Positions 25,138 to 34,023 are shown, counted from the first letter of the stretch. The stretch: DNA of 56,140 nucleotides from an uncultured Collinsella sp. (GCA_900759045.1 CAAETU010000073.1:1-56140); one strand, 5' to 3'. Made by a program: numbers and translations. The notes: generated by a model not told the origin, from the letters alone.

Positions 25138-26151
25138 CTAGGCTTCGAGAAGACCGAGCTGCGGAACGATTTCATCTCCAACGGCCGTGCGACCGAGCGA
25201 GCGCGGAGCCAGATCGTCGAGAACAGCAGCGAGATCCCACGGCAACTCGTCGCGGCACTCAATGCGCTCCCCCGTCACGGGATGGTCGAACGCCACGCGC
25301 CAGGAATGAAGGAACTGCCTGGTCAGGCCCTGGTCGGCGCGCGCATCGCACTTGCCGTAGAGTGGATCGCCCACGCAGGCGTGGTTGATATGACGCATAT
25401 GCACGCGAATCTGGTGCGTGCGACCGGTAAACAGATGGCACTCAACGAGCGTATAACCATCGTCAAAGCGCGTGGAATCAAAGCGCTCGAGGACTTTAAA
25501 GGTCGTAATGGCCTGACGGGCAAAGGGGTCGTCCGAAACCGCCATCTTGACGCGGTCGCGCGTAGAACGGGCGATACCGGTATTGATGGTGCCCTCGTCC
25601 ATGGCGATGTGCCCGTGGACAAGCGTGATATAGCGGCGGTCGAGCGTACGCGTGCGAATGAGATTTTGAAGCGCGCGCTGGGTGTCGTCGTCTTTTGCCG
25701 CGAGCATAAGGCCCGAGGTATCGCGATCCAGGCGATGCACGATGCCGGGGCGGTCCTCACCCTGCACGGTACCAAGATGATCGATACCGCAGTGGTAGAC
25801 CAAGGCGTTCGCAAGCGTGCCGCTCTCGTGGCCGTGGGCGGGATGGCACACCAGCCCGCGCTGCTTGGAGAGCACAATGAGATAGTCGTCCTCATAGCGA
25901 ATGTCGAGCGGGATGGCCTCGGGAATCACATCGGTGGGATCGTGCGGCTCGGGCAGGTCGACCGAGATGCGGTCACCGGCGCGTACGGCATACTTTTTTG
26001 ACAGACAGGTCTCGCCGTTCACGATTACGGCGCCGCCCTCGATCAGATGCGCGCAGGCAGAGCGCGTGGGGCAGCCGTCGTTGGCACCCAGAAAGGCGTC
26101 GAGACGCTGGCCAAAGCAATCGTCGGCAACAAGAATATGGATGTCGGCCAT
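25138..26151 (-). CDS. RluD-type rRNA pseudouridine synthase
   Basis: A 337-residue RluA/RluD-family enzyme that isomerises uridines in 23S rRNA. An N-terminal S4 domain (about 10-75, RLDAFLGAN...) precedes the catalytic domain with HRLDRDTSGLMLAAK, which holds the catalytic Asp, followed by RTHQIRVHMRHINHACVGDPLYG. The start codon shares a base with the lspA stop (TAATG), the lspA-rluD pairing seen widely in Gram-positive genomes. Confidence 0.94.
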   Translation of the reverse strand: MADIHILVADDCFGQRLDAFLGANDGCPTRSACAHLIEGGAVIVNGETCLSKKYAVRAGDRISVDLPEPHDPTDVIPEAIPLDIRYEDDYLIVLSKQRGLVCHPAHGHESGTLANALVYHCGIDHLGTVQGEDRPGIVHRLDRDTSGLMLAAKDDDTQRALQNLIRTRTLDRRYITLVHGHIAMDEGTINTGIARSTRDRVKMAVSDDPFARQAITTFKVLERFDSTRFDDGYTLVECHLFTGRTHQIRVHMRHINHACVGDPLYGKCDARADQGLTRQFLHSWRVAFDHPVTGERIECRDELPWDLAAVLDDLAPRSLGRTAVGDEIVPQLGLLEA

Positions 26152-26732
26152 TAACGCTCATTCCTTTCGCGAATCTTGCGGGCACGCTCCCCACGCTGCT
26201 TGGCTTTGCGCTTAGCGCGGGCCTCATCACGAGCATTGAGCTCAGCAGTCGCATCGACCTCGCGAGCGGCGGGACTCAAGAACATGTAACCGATAAGCGC
26301 CAGCACAACACCGACCGTAATGCCGATATCGGCCACATTGAAGACGGGAAAGTCGATGAAGGTGGTGGCAATAAAATCGGTCACGAAGCCAAAGGCCAAA
26401 CGATCGATAGCGTTGCCGATAGCACCGCCCGCAACCATCGCCATGCCCACAACCTCAAGATGGGCGAGCTGGGGTGTACGAACGAGGTACACGGCAATAG
26501 CGACAATGACCGCCAGCGCCAGCACGGCAAACGCAATGCCATGCCCCTCGCCCATACTAAAGGCAGCACCGATATTGCGGACAAACATAAAGTCGATGAC
26601 ACCGGGGATGACAGTCACATGCAAAGCTTCGCCCACGGCACGAACCGCAAGCTTGGTCAGCTGGTCAACAAGCAGCACAACGAGCGCTACCCCACCAGCA
26701 ACACCCAACCGCCAACGCAAAGGCGGCGTCAT
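26151..26732 (-). CDS. lspA: Lipoprotein signal peptidase
   Basis: About 193 residues. Four membrane helices carry the signal peptidase II signatures VDQLTKLAV, VRNIGAAFSM, GAIGNAIDR (catalytic Asp) and FNVADIGIT (second Asp). It cleaves lipoprotein leaders after lipidation. The last 45 or so residues are an unusual Arg/Lys-rich cytoplasmic tail. The ATG at 26732 gives the usual short N terminus. A TTG at 26750 with AGGGGA upstream is a fair alternative. Confidence 0.94.
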   Translation of the reverse strand: MTPPLRWRLGVAGGVALVVLLVDQLTKLAVRAVGEALHVTVIPGVIDFMFVRNIGAAFSMGEGHGIAFAVLALAVIVAIAVYLVRTPQLAHLEVVGMAMVAGGAIGNAIDRLAFGFVTDFIATTFIDFPVFNVADIGITVGVVLALIGYMFLSPAAREVDATAELNARDEARAKRKAKQRGERARKIRERNER

Positions 26733-26750
26733 ATCCGCACCACGACCCAA

Positions 26751-27080
26751 ATAAATCCCCTACCCTCAAGAACATCGAATTACGTTTAACGCAGTAGATA
26801 ATCATACATTGACGCAAGCAAGAAGCGACAAATCTCCCAAGAACGGAAACACCGCAGGTAGAGCATAAATGAGCGAGCGGGTCGCATTTGAGACAAGGTG
26901 ACGTGAAATGAAAGGGCGCTGACCTTTCGGTCGCGCCCTTGAAATTGAACGTCAGATTGTCCAAATGCGGCCCGCGCAGCATCGGCAGATCCGCCGTTCG
27001 GCAGAACGGCGGAACCCCCAATTGCCGCTCTGGCGGGTTTGCAGAGTCGAGCCGTTACGCGGTTTGGTAAAACCGCGTAA
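26751..27080. other. Non-coding gap between lspA and ileS with three hairpins
   Basis: No gene is supported here. Three strong hairpins are visible: a 12-bp perfect stem at 27054-27081 touching the ileS stop codon, a 9-bp perfect stem at 26991-27012 with loop GGCA, and the likely ileS terminator at 26912-26940. The part nearest lspA (26751-26880) is AT-richer and probably holds the lspA promoter, but no clear -35/-10 pair is seen. Confidence 0.6.
26906..26940 (-). terminator. Likely ileS terminator
   Basis: On the minus strand, AAGGGCGC-GACC pairs with GGTC-GCGCCCTT around GAAA, with one bulged base, followed by a T-rich stretch (TTTCATTTC). It is the first hairpin after ileS with a suitable tail. 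Confidence 0.6.
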
Positions 27081-29882
27081 CTACAGCGCCTCCGCGCAGC
27101 GCTTGCAAATATGCGCGTGGCCGTTGTACTCGCCGACGGTGGTGCGATAGTTCCAGCAACGGTCGCAGCACTCGCCCTCGGCAGCCTCAATGGCAACGGA
27201 GAGCTCCTCGCCCTGGGTCAGCTCAACATCGGAGACGATGTAGAACTCGGCCAGGTCGACGGCCTTGTCGCCGGTCAGCAGCGCATACATCTCGGCGGGA
27301 ACGACCGCCTTGACGCGGACCTGCTGGCTCTTGGTGAAGGTGCCGGCGGAACGGGCATCCTCAAGAGCCTTGGTCACGGCGCTACGGAGCTCGAGTGAAG
27401 CCTCGAGCACGCCCTCAAACTCATTGGCCTCGTCGACCGTGATAGGCGACTTGTACCAATCGAGCAGCGCGGCGTACTTCTGGTGGTCGACGCAGCCGGC
27501 GGGCGCATAGGCCATGGCCTCGTCGACCGTGTAGGACAGGATCGGCTGCAGGTCGCGCATGAGCATCGAGAAGAGCTCGGCCAGCACGGTCTGGGCGCTG
27601 CGGCGCTCGAGCGAGCCGGGCTTGTCGCAGTACAGACGATCCTTCAGGGCGTCGAGGTACACGTTGGAAAGCTCGGTAACCACGAAGTCGTAGAGCGCAC
27701 GGTAGGCGCGCGGGAACTCGTAGCTGGCGTAGGCATCGTCGACCTCGGCCTGAACCTGGGTCAGACGGGCAACCATAAGCTTGTCGAGCGGCAGCAGGTC
27801 GGCAAAAGCGACGCCGTCGGTCTCGGGCTCAAACTGACCCTCGAGCTCGGAGAGCAGGAAGCGCAGCGTGTTACGGAAACGACGGTAGGCATCGGACGTA
27901 CGAGCAAGGATCTCGTGGTCGATGGACACATCGGAGCTGGTATCGACGGAGGCAACCCACAGACGGATGATGTCGGCACCCATCTCGTCGCAGACCTTAT
28001 TGGGGTCGATGACGTTGCCGAGCGACTTGGACATCTTGCGGCCCTGGCCGTCGAGCGTGAAGCCCTGCGAGACGACGGCCTTGTACGGAGCATGGCCGTT
28101 GGCGCCCACCGAGGTGAGCAGCGAGCTCTGGAACCAACCGCGGTGCTGGTCGGAGCCCTCGAGATACACGTCCGCCGGGTACTCCAGCTCGGGACGGTAC
28201 TCGCAGACGGCCTTCCAGGAAACGCCGGAGTCCCACCACACGTCGAGGATGTCCTTATCGGCCTTGAGGTGATGGCCACCGCACTTGGGGCAGACGCAAG
28301 CCTCGCCCAGGTAACTCTCGGGAGCGTCGGTGAACCAGGCGTCGGAGCCCTTCTCGTGGAAGAGCTTGATGACGGCGTCGAGCGTGGCGTCATTCATGAC
28401 TTTCTCGCCGCAGTCGGCACAGGTGTAGCTCGGGATGGGCACGCCCCAGTTGCGCTGACGGCTGATGCACCAGTCGGGACGCTGCTCGACCATGGCACCG
28501 ATGCGGTTGGCCGCGTGGGCCGGATACCACTTGACGTTCTCGCGGACCTCTTTGCCAGCCTGCTCGCGCAAACCGGTCTTATCCATCGAGACAAACCACT
28601 GGTCGGTAGCACGGAAGAGCACCGGGTGCTTGCAGCGCCAGCAGTGCGGATAGCTGTGCGTGATCTTCTTCTCGAGGACCAGGGTGCCGCGCTCGCGCAG
28701 GAACTCGATGATGTGCGGGTTGGCCTCGTCGGTATCCATGCCGCTGAAGGGGCCGCCGGTGCCAAACTCCTCACCGGTGTAGAACTTGCCGTCGTCATCG
28801 ACCGGCATGCAGATGTCGGTGATGCCCTCCTTGAGGCAGGCAAAGTAGTCGTCGACACCGTGGCCGGGCGAGTTGTGGACGATACCGGTACCGTCATCGA
28901 CACCGACGTAATCGGCCAGCAGCGCCACGCCCTCGACACCGTCAAAGATCGGCTGCTTGTAGTGGATGTGGTGGAAAGTCTCGGCGGGAACCACGTAGGG
29001 CTTGCCGTCGACCATGACCGGGGGGTACTCCCAGCCAAACTCTTCGCAGCACTTGGGAGCCAGGTCCTCGAGCATGACCTCGGCGCGGCCGTCGTGCTCA
29101 ACGGCGACGTAGGCGGCGCCGGGTTTGAGGGAAACTGCCTGGTCAGAGGGGATGGTCCACGGCGTGGTCGTCCAGATGATGAAGTCAACCGGGCCGTCGA
29201 AGTTCTCGAGGCCGGCGGGCTTGGAGGTCATCTCGAAGCGCACGAAGATGGACGGGCTCGTCTCGTCGGAGTACTCAATCTCGGCCTCGGCGAGTGCGGT
29301 GTGGCAGTGCTTGCACCAGTGGACGGGCTTATGACCGCGATAGATCATGCCCTTATCGAACATGGCCTTGAAGACCTCGATGTCGGCGGCGTCATGCTGG
29401 TGATAGAGCGTCAGATACGGGTTGTCCCAGTCGCCGAGCACGCCCAGACGACGGAAGCCGGCCTTCTGCAGCTCGATGTTCTCGACAGCGAACTTGTTGC
29501 AAAGCTCGCGAATCTTAGCCGTGGAGGTCTGGTTGAACTTCTCGGTGCCGAGCTTCTCCTCGACTTTGTGCTCAATCGGCTGACCGTGGCAGTCCCAACC
29601 GGGGACATAGGGAACTTCGCAGCCCTGCATCATCCAGTAACGGTTGATCATGTCCTTGGAAATCTTGTTCATGGCGTGGCCGATGTGGATCGGGCCGTTG
29701 GCGTACGGAGGGCCGTCGTGCAGCACGAACTTCTTGTGACCCTCGTTCTTCTTTAGAACTTGCTCGTAGACCTTGTTGTCCTGCCAGTCCTTGAGTCGCT
29801 TGGGCTCGGACTTGGAAAGACCGGCACGCATGGGAAATCCGGTTTTGGGCAGATTCATCGTCTGCTTGTACTCGTTTGCCAC
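27081..29882 (-). CDS. ileS: Isoleucyl-tRNA synthetase
   Basis: A 933-residue class I synthetase. The HIGH motif is in GPIHIGHAMNK, the CP1 editing domain is between about 190 and 390, KMSKS is in GRKMSKSLGN and the C-terminal zinc finger is CCDRCWNY...CKRCAEAL. Length fits the bacterial type 1 enzyme. The GTG at 29882 has AAAGGGG just upstream, and VANEYKQTMNLPKTGFPMRAG matches family starts; the longer open frame crosses the leader. Expression is controlled by the T-box upstream. Confidence 0.96.
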   Translation of the reverse strand: MANEYKQTMNLPKTGFPMRAGLSKSEPKRLKDWQDNKVYEQVLKKNEGHKKFVLHDGPPYANGPIHIGHAMNKISKDMINRYWMMQGCEVPYVPGWDCHGQPIEHKVEEKLGTEKFNQTSTAKIRELCNKFAVENIELQKAGFRRLGVLGDWDNPYLTLYHQHDAADIEVFKAMFDKGMIYRGHKPVHWCKHCHTALAEAEIEYSDETSPSIFVRFEMTSKPAGLENFDGPVDFIIWTTTPWTIPSDQAVSLKPGAAYVAVEHDGRAEVMLEDLAPKCCEEFGWEYPPVMVDGKPYVVPAETFHHIHYKQPIFDGVEGVALLADYVGVDDGTGIVHNSPGHGVDDYFACLKEGITDICMPVDDDGKFYTGEEFGTGGPFSGMDTDEANPHIIEFLRERGTLVLEKKITHSYPHCWRCKHPVLFRATDQWFVSMDKTGLREQAGKEVRENVKWYPAHAANRIGAMVEQRPDWCISRQRNWGVPIPSYTCADCGEKVMNDATLDAVIKLFHEKGSDAWFTDAPESYLGEACVCPKCGGHHLKADKDILDVWWDSGVSWKAVCEYRPELEYPADVYLEGSDQHRGWFQSSLLTSVGANGHAPYKAVVSQGFTLDGQGRKMSKSLGNVIDPNKVCDEMGADIIRLWVASVDTSSDVSIDHEILARTSDAYRRFRNTLRFLLSELEGQFEPETDGVAFADLLPLDKLMVARLTQVQAEVDDAYASYEFPRAYRALYDFVVTELSNVYLDALKDRLYCDKPGSLERRSAQTVLAELFSMLMRDLQPILSYTVDEAMAYAPAGCVDHQKYAALLDWYKSPITVDEANEFEGVLEASLELRSAVTKALEDARSAGTFTKSQQVRVKAVVPAEMYALLTGDKAVDLAEFYIVSDVELTQGEELSVAIEAAEGECCDRCWNYRTTVGEYNGHAHICKRCAEAL

Positions 29883-29925
29883 GGTACCCCTTTCATATCG
29901 TGGGCGCGCACGCCCTTTGGGCACC

Positions 29926-29963
29926 AAAAAAGCGCCCGTCCCTACAAGCTGGGACGAAGCGCC
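29926..29963 (-). terminator. Regulated terminator of the ileS T-box
   Basis: GGCGCTTCGTCCC (29963-29951) pairs with GGGACGGGCGC (29942-29932) across an 8-base loop and is followed by TTTTTT. Its left arm is shared with the antiterminator of the T-box. Confidence 0.88.
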
Positions 29964-30226
29964 ACAAAACGGGAAGACTGCCCGTAAAAGCTCTTCGCTT
30001 AACCACCCAGCTTAGATGCCCTCGCCCGCGTATTCGCGCGCTCGCATCCGTTACTCGGCTGGCCTGTATCGACGGCCATCTCGGCGATGTCTACTAAGAC
30101 GTGCCTGAGCGGTACGTCCGTTGGGACCGCAGCTCCGGGGTGATTTTCATCGGTCGCATGCACGGGATCTCAGCGCTCCCCGCTCTCTGTAGCATGCGGA
30201 CGGCCGACTACTCGTCCCCATCAACG
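29926..30226 (-). promoter_or_regulatory. T-box riboswitch, isoleucine type, upstream of ileS
   Basis: Read on the minus strand, the leader has a stem I with GGGGACGAGTAG and ACAGAGAG landmarks and a specifier loop GAAAATCACC whose ATC codon (30144-30142) calls tRNA-Ile. It then has the T-box bulge TGGT (30005-30002) between AAGCTGGG and CGAAG. TGGT is complementary to ACCA, the tRNA-Ile end with discriminator A. AAGCTGGG and CGAAG can pair with CCCAGCTT and CTTCG in the terminator arm, giving the antiterminator. Uncharged tRNA-Ile should therefore turn ileS on. Confidence 0.9.
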
Positions 30227-30368
30227 CTTATGCGGAGTATGCTAGCACGTTCCGCGCCGGCGAAAAACCCTCAACACTGGTTTTATACGTTCGAAATTTC
30301 TTGCGGCCATCGACCTTCTCTTAGAGCAAAATACCTGTAAGCACTTTATCGAGCGAAAGAAGGTTGCT

Positions 30369-31451
30369 ATGCGCACGATTGGAATGAGCGACTACACCGT
30401 TGGCGAGGATTGCTTTGACGAGCTGCCCGCCGCACTGGCGGAGTACGGCGCGACAAAGGTCGCGATCATCGGTGGCAAGCGGGCACTGGCCGCAGCACTT
30501 CCCGGTATCGAAGCTGCGCTGGCAGGTACCGACGTCGAGATTCTGGAGACGCGCGTCTACGGTACCAACAGTACGCGTGCCAATATCGCCAAGGTCGTGA
30601 ACTCCCCTGCCTGCCAGAAAGCCGACGTGCTCATTGCCTGTGGCGGCGGAAAGGCGCTCGATACCGTGAAGACGGCGGCCATCGAGCTCAAGAAGATCGT
30701 CTTCACCGTCCCGACGATTTGCTCCAACTGCTCCGCCGCGACCGCCATTGCCGTTGTCTACAACGACGACGGCTCGCTCGAGGGCTATTCGTACCCCAAC
30801 CGCCCCGCTCACATCTTCATCAACCCCAAGATCATCGCCGAGGCACCGGCAGAATACTTCTGGGCCGGCGTGGGCGATGCCCTGTCTAAGCAGCCCGAGG
30901 TCGAGTACGCCACGAGCGCCGGCAACCTGGAGCACACCGCCGGTCTTGGCCTGGCACTCGCCCACACCTGCTCCGAACCGCTATTTACCTATGGCGTCCA
31001 GGGTCTTGAGGACGTGCGCCAGAACCTGTCGAGCGAGGCCGTCAAGCAGATCGCGCTCGATATCGTGGTCAACACGGGCTATGTCTCGAACCTGACCAAC
31101 CAGAACGATTACTACTACAACTCAAGTGTGGCGCACGCGTTCTACAACGCCACCTGCAGCATTCCGCGTGAGGGCACCTACCTGCACGGCGAGGTCGTAA
31201 GCCTGGGCGTGCTCGTGCTGTTTGCCTATACGGGAAAGACCGATAACCTTGAGCGCTACGCTGCCTTTAACAAGCAGATGGGGCTGCCCGTGACGCTTGA
31301 GCAGGTCGGGCTTTCCGAGTCCGATATCCCAGCCCTGTGCGAGTACGCGCATGCCACCAACGAGTGGAAGCAGGGCAACCCTGAGCCCTTCACCGACGAG
31401 AAGTTCGCCGCCGCCATCAAGGCCGCCGACGCTTACGGCCACACGCTCTAG
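30369..31451 (+). CDS. Iron-containing alcohol dehydrogenase family, GldA/HcxA-like
   Basis: A 360-residue NAD(P)-dependent dehydrogenase of the glycerol dehydrogenase branch. The N-terminal nucleotide domain has CGGGKALDTVKT and VPTICSNCSAATAIAVVY. The C-terminal metal domain supplies Asp in AGVGDALSK, His in SSVAHAFYNA and His in YLHGEVVSLG. It resembles E. coli YbdH/HcxA as much as GldA, so the substrate may be a hydroxy acid or a diol. It is monocistronic, divergent from the ileS leader and ended by a strong terminator. GAAGG precedes the ATG. Confidence 0.87.
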   Translation: MRTIGMSDYTVGEDCFDELPAALAEYGATKVAIIGGKRALAAALPGIEAALAGTDVEILETRVYGTNSTRANIAKVVNSPACQKADVLIACGGGKALDTVKTAAIELKKIVFTVPTICSNCSAATAIAVVYNDDGSLEGYSYPNRPAHIFINPKIIAEAPAEYFWAGVGDALSKQPEVEYATSAGNLEHTAGLGLALAHTCSEPLFTYGVQGLEDVRQNLSSEAVKQIALDIVVNTGYVSNLTNQNDYYYNSSVAHAFYNATCSIPREGTYLHGEVVSLGVLVLFAYTGKTDNLERYAAFNKQMGLPVTLEQVGLSESDIPALCEYAHATNEWKQGNPEPFTDEKFAAAIKAADAYGHTL

Positions 31452-31460
31452 GCCTAACCC

Positions 31461-31503
31461 AAAACCACCACAAAGGGGACAGTCACCTTTGTGGTGGTTT
31501 TTT
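31461..31503. terminator. Strong 16-bp terminator shared by two convergent genes
   Basis: The arms at 31461-31476 and 31486-31501 pair perfectly over 16 bp around GGACAGTCA, followed by TTTTTT. It ends the dehydrogenase transcript. Because the sequence is symmetric it also overlaps the stop codon of the DUF523 gene (31502-31504). It is nearly identical to 23704-23752. Confidence 0.9.
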
Positions 31504-31957
31504 ATTGCTCAAGTATTTTGGGGTCGAACTCGCTAGCCGGAATCACACGGTACCCGTGACGCAGCAACAGATCGACGAAAACGCCGTTGCCCGCGGTGAG
31601 CGTACCGCTAAAGGTGCCGTCGTAGATGCGACCCGCGCCGCACGAGGGGCTGCGGTCCTGCAAGATGCACGCAGCAATCTCGGAAGGGCCGCCCGCCTGC
31701 TCGCACATGTCGAGCGCACGTTGAGCGCCCAGGCGGAATTCCCGGTCAACGGACACGCCCTCGCAGGTACGGACCTCGCCGTTCACGATCTCGGACGGCT
31801 TGCGCGGCGTCGGAAGACCGCCAAAAACCTCGGGGCACACCAACAGGACCTCGGTTCCCGTGCGCTCGCAAGCCTCGACCAGCTCGCGAAGGTAGTTGTC
31901 GAGCCCGTTATACTTGCAGCTCTCGCCCATCAAACAGGCACTCACCACGATCTTCAT
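31502..31957 (-). CDS. DUF523 family protein
   Basis: A 151-residue cysteine-containing protein of unknown function. The family marks are VVSACLMGESCKYNG at the start, VCPEVFGGLPTPRKP, LQDRSPSCGAGRIYDG and the C-terminal GNGVFVDLLLRHGYRVI. The ATG at 31957 follows GGGAGGGA. Only 20 bases separate it from the ftsH terminator, so it probably depends on read-through or on a promoter hidden at the end of ftsH. Its stop codon lies in the tail of the shared terminator. Confidence 0.88.
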   Translation of the reverse strand: MKIVVSACLMGESCKYNGLDNYLRELVEACERTGTEVLLVCPEVFGGLPTPRKPSEIVNGEVRTCEGVSVDREFRLGAQRALDMCEQAGGPSEIAACILQDRSPSCGAGRIYDGTFSGTLTAGNGVFVDLLLRHGYRVIPASEFDPKILEQ

Positions 31958-31974
31958 ACATATCCCTCCCAAGC

Positions 31975-32012
31975 AAAACGCCCCATTTGAGATAGGCACT
32001 CAAATGGGGCGT
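31975..32012 (-). terminator. ftsH terminator
   Basis: ACGCCCCATTTGAG and its complement CTCAAATGGGGCGT form a perfect 14-bp stem; on the minus strand it is followed by TTTT. It lies 27 bases past the ftsH stop and just before DUF523. Confidence 0.88.
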
Positions 32013-32038
32013 CGATATTTACTGACCCGAATGCAACG

Positions 32039-33946
32039 CTACTGCTGCTTAGGCATCAGCGGATTCTCGCGCGTGAGGAGATTCATAAACTCCTCGCCCG
32101 TGATCGTCTCCTTCTTGTACAGATAACGAGCCAGCTCATGGAGCTTAAACTTGTTCTCCTTCAGGATCTGCAGGGCGCGATCATGCGCGTCCTCGATCAG
32201 CTTGGCGACAATCGCGTCCACGCGCTCGGCCGTGCCGGGGGCGCAGGTGAGCGACGTATCCTGGTTGAGGTACGCGTTCTGCACGGTACCGAGCGCCATC
32301 ATGCCAAACTCGTCGGACATACCAAAACGCGTCACCATGTTGCGGGCGAGCTTGGTGGCCTGCTCGATATCGTTGGCAGCACCAGTCGTCATCTCGCCAA
32401 AGATGAGCTCCTCGGCGGCACGTCCACCACAGTAGACGGCGAGCTTGTCCAGCACCTCCTGGCGCGTGGTCAGGAAGCGCTCGTCCTCCTCGACCTGCAT
32501 GGTGTAGCCAAGAGCGCCACTCGTGCGTGGCACAATGGTGATCTTGGTGACCGGCGCAGAGCCCTTCTGGCGAGCGGCAACGATAGCATGGCCGATCTCG
32601 TGGTAGGACACCACCTGCTTCTCATGGTCGGACAGCACCGTTGATTTGCGCTGCTGGCCGGCGATGACGACCTCCACCGACTCCTCAAAATCGTCCTGCG
32701 TGGCGCGCTTGCGGCCCTCGCGAACGGCACGCAGGGCGCCCTCGTTGATGATGTTGGCCAGATCGGCACCCGAGGCACCGGGCGTGGCGCGGGCAATCGC
32801 GGTCAGGTCAATCGGCGGCTGTGTCTTCACGCTCTTGGCATGCAGCTCGAGGATGTTCTTGCGGCCAGTCAGGTCGGGCAGCTCAACGGGAATGCGGCGG
32901 TCAAAACGACCGGGGCGCAGCAGGGCGGGATCGAGGCTGTCGGGACGGTTGGTCGCAGCGAGGACGACGATGCCCTTGTGGTTATCGAAGCCGTCCATCT
33001 CGGTCAGCAGCTGGTTGAGCGTCTGCTCGCGCTCGTCGTTGCCACTAAAGCCGCCGCCATCGCGCTTCTTGCCGATGGTATCGATCTCATCGATAAAGAC
33101 GATACACGGGGCCTTTTCCTTGGCCTGCTTAAACAGGTCACGAACCTTGGCGGCACCGCGGCCGACGAACATCTCGACGAACTCAGAACCCGAAATGCTA
33201 AAGAACGGCACGCCCGCCTCGCCGGCAACAGCCTTGGCGAGCAGGGTTTTACCGGTACCCGGAGGACCGACAAGGAGAGCACCGCGCGGAAGCTTGGCGC
33301 CGATCTCCTCGTAGCGCTGCGGATTCTCCAGAAAGTCGACGACCTCCTTGAGGGACTCCTTGGCCTCTTCCTGGCCGGCGACGTCCTTAAAGGTCACGCC
33401 AACATCCTTGGAGGCAATCACGCGAGCGCCGGACTTGCCCAGTCCGCCGCCGCCAAAACCGCCGCCGCCAAAGTTCATCGACGGGCCGTCATCGCCCATA
33501 GCCTTCTTCATGCGGCGGTTGAGCCACCAACCGATGAGGAAGAAAATCGCCATGGGAAGGATGAGTGTGAGCAGGTAGTAGGTCATCAGACCCGAGTTCT
33601 TATCGGGAACAACCGACTCAAGCGAGGCGCCAGATTCAAGCACGCGATCGGTAAAGCCCGCGTCATTCGGCACACCGGTCGTCTTATAGGCGATGTTCTC
33701 GTCCTCGCCCTTCTTGGTGTAATAAATCGAGTAATCGTCCGTGTTGTACTCGACTTTGTCGACACTCTTCTTATCGAGCGCTTTGACAAACGTCGAATAA
33801 TCGGTCTTCGTAATCTGCTGCGTGTGACCGATGTTAGGGAACAGAACGGTCGAGAGCACGAGGTAGACGACGAAGGCGATGAGCACGTAGAGGATCATAT
33901 TCCGTCTACGTTTGTTGTCATCCATCTCCATCTGCTTGAACTCCAT
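32039..33946 (-). CDS. ftsH: ATP-dependent zinc metalloprotease FtsH
   Basis: A 635-residue membrane AAA+ protease that degrades misfolded and short-lived membrane proteins. It has a transmembrane helix at about 18-37, an extracytoplasmic domain, a second helix at about 120-142 and a Gly-rich linker. The AAA domain follows with GPPGTGKTLLAKA, FIDEIDTIG and ATNRPDSLDPALLRPGRFDRR. The zinc motif is HEIGHA. It divides from the divergent CobO-like gene by 77 bases. The first ATG has a weak ribosome site; the ATG at 33931 with GGAG upstream is an alternative. Confidence 0.96.
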   Translation of the reverse strand: MEFKQMEMDDNKRRRNMILYVLIAFVVYLVLSTVLFPNIGHTQQITKTDYSTFVKALDKKSVDKVEYNTDDYSIYYTKKGEDENIAYKTTGVPNDAGFTDRVLESGASLESVVPDKNSGLMTYYLLTLILPMAIFFLIGWWLNRRMKKAMGDDGPSMNFGGGGFGGGGLGKSGARVIASKDVGVTFKDVAGQEEAKESLKEVVDFLENPQRYEEIGAKLPRGALLVGPPGTGKTLLAKAVAGEAGVPFFSISGSEFVEMFVGRGAAKVRDLFKQAKEKAPCIVFIDEIDTIGKKRDGGGFSGNDEREQTLNQLLTEMDGFDNHKGIVVLAATNRPDSLDPALLRPGRFDRRIPVELPDLTGRKNILELHAKSVKTQPPIDLTAIARATPGASGADLANIINEGALRAVREGRKRATQDDFEESVEVVIAGQQRKSTVLSDHEKQVVSYHEIGHAIVAARQKGSAPVTKITIVPRTSGALGYTMQVEEDERFLTTRQEVLDKLAVYCGGRAAEELIFGEMTTGAANDIEQATKLARNMVTRFGMSDEFGMMALGTVQNAYLNQDTSLTCAPGTAERVDAIVAKLIEDAHDRALQILKENKFKLHELARYLYKKETITGEEFMNLLTRENPLMPKQQ

Positions 33947-34023
33947 CTACTGGGGTTGATAATGCTAACTAGAATACCCAACCCGGCCGGCGATAAACCG
34001 ACGCCGGGCACGAAAGGATAGAG

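Larger units (their letters stand above)
29883..30368. other. Divergent regulatory gap: ileS leader and dehydrogenase promoter
   Basis: The 486-base gap holds the ileS T-box leader (about 29926-30226, minus strand). To its right is an AT-richer part (30240-30368) that must hold the two divergent promoters. A TAGCAT hexamer near 30239-30244 on the minus strand could be the leader -10. No further gene is supported. Confidence 0.6.

Noticed and set aside
27483..29756. A 757-codon plus-strand open frame opposite ileS
   Set aside because: It is antisense to an unmistakable IleRS and has the Val/Gly/Leu-rich composition of a codon shadow.
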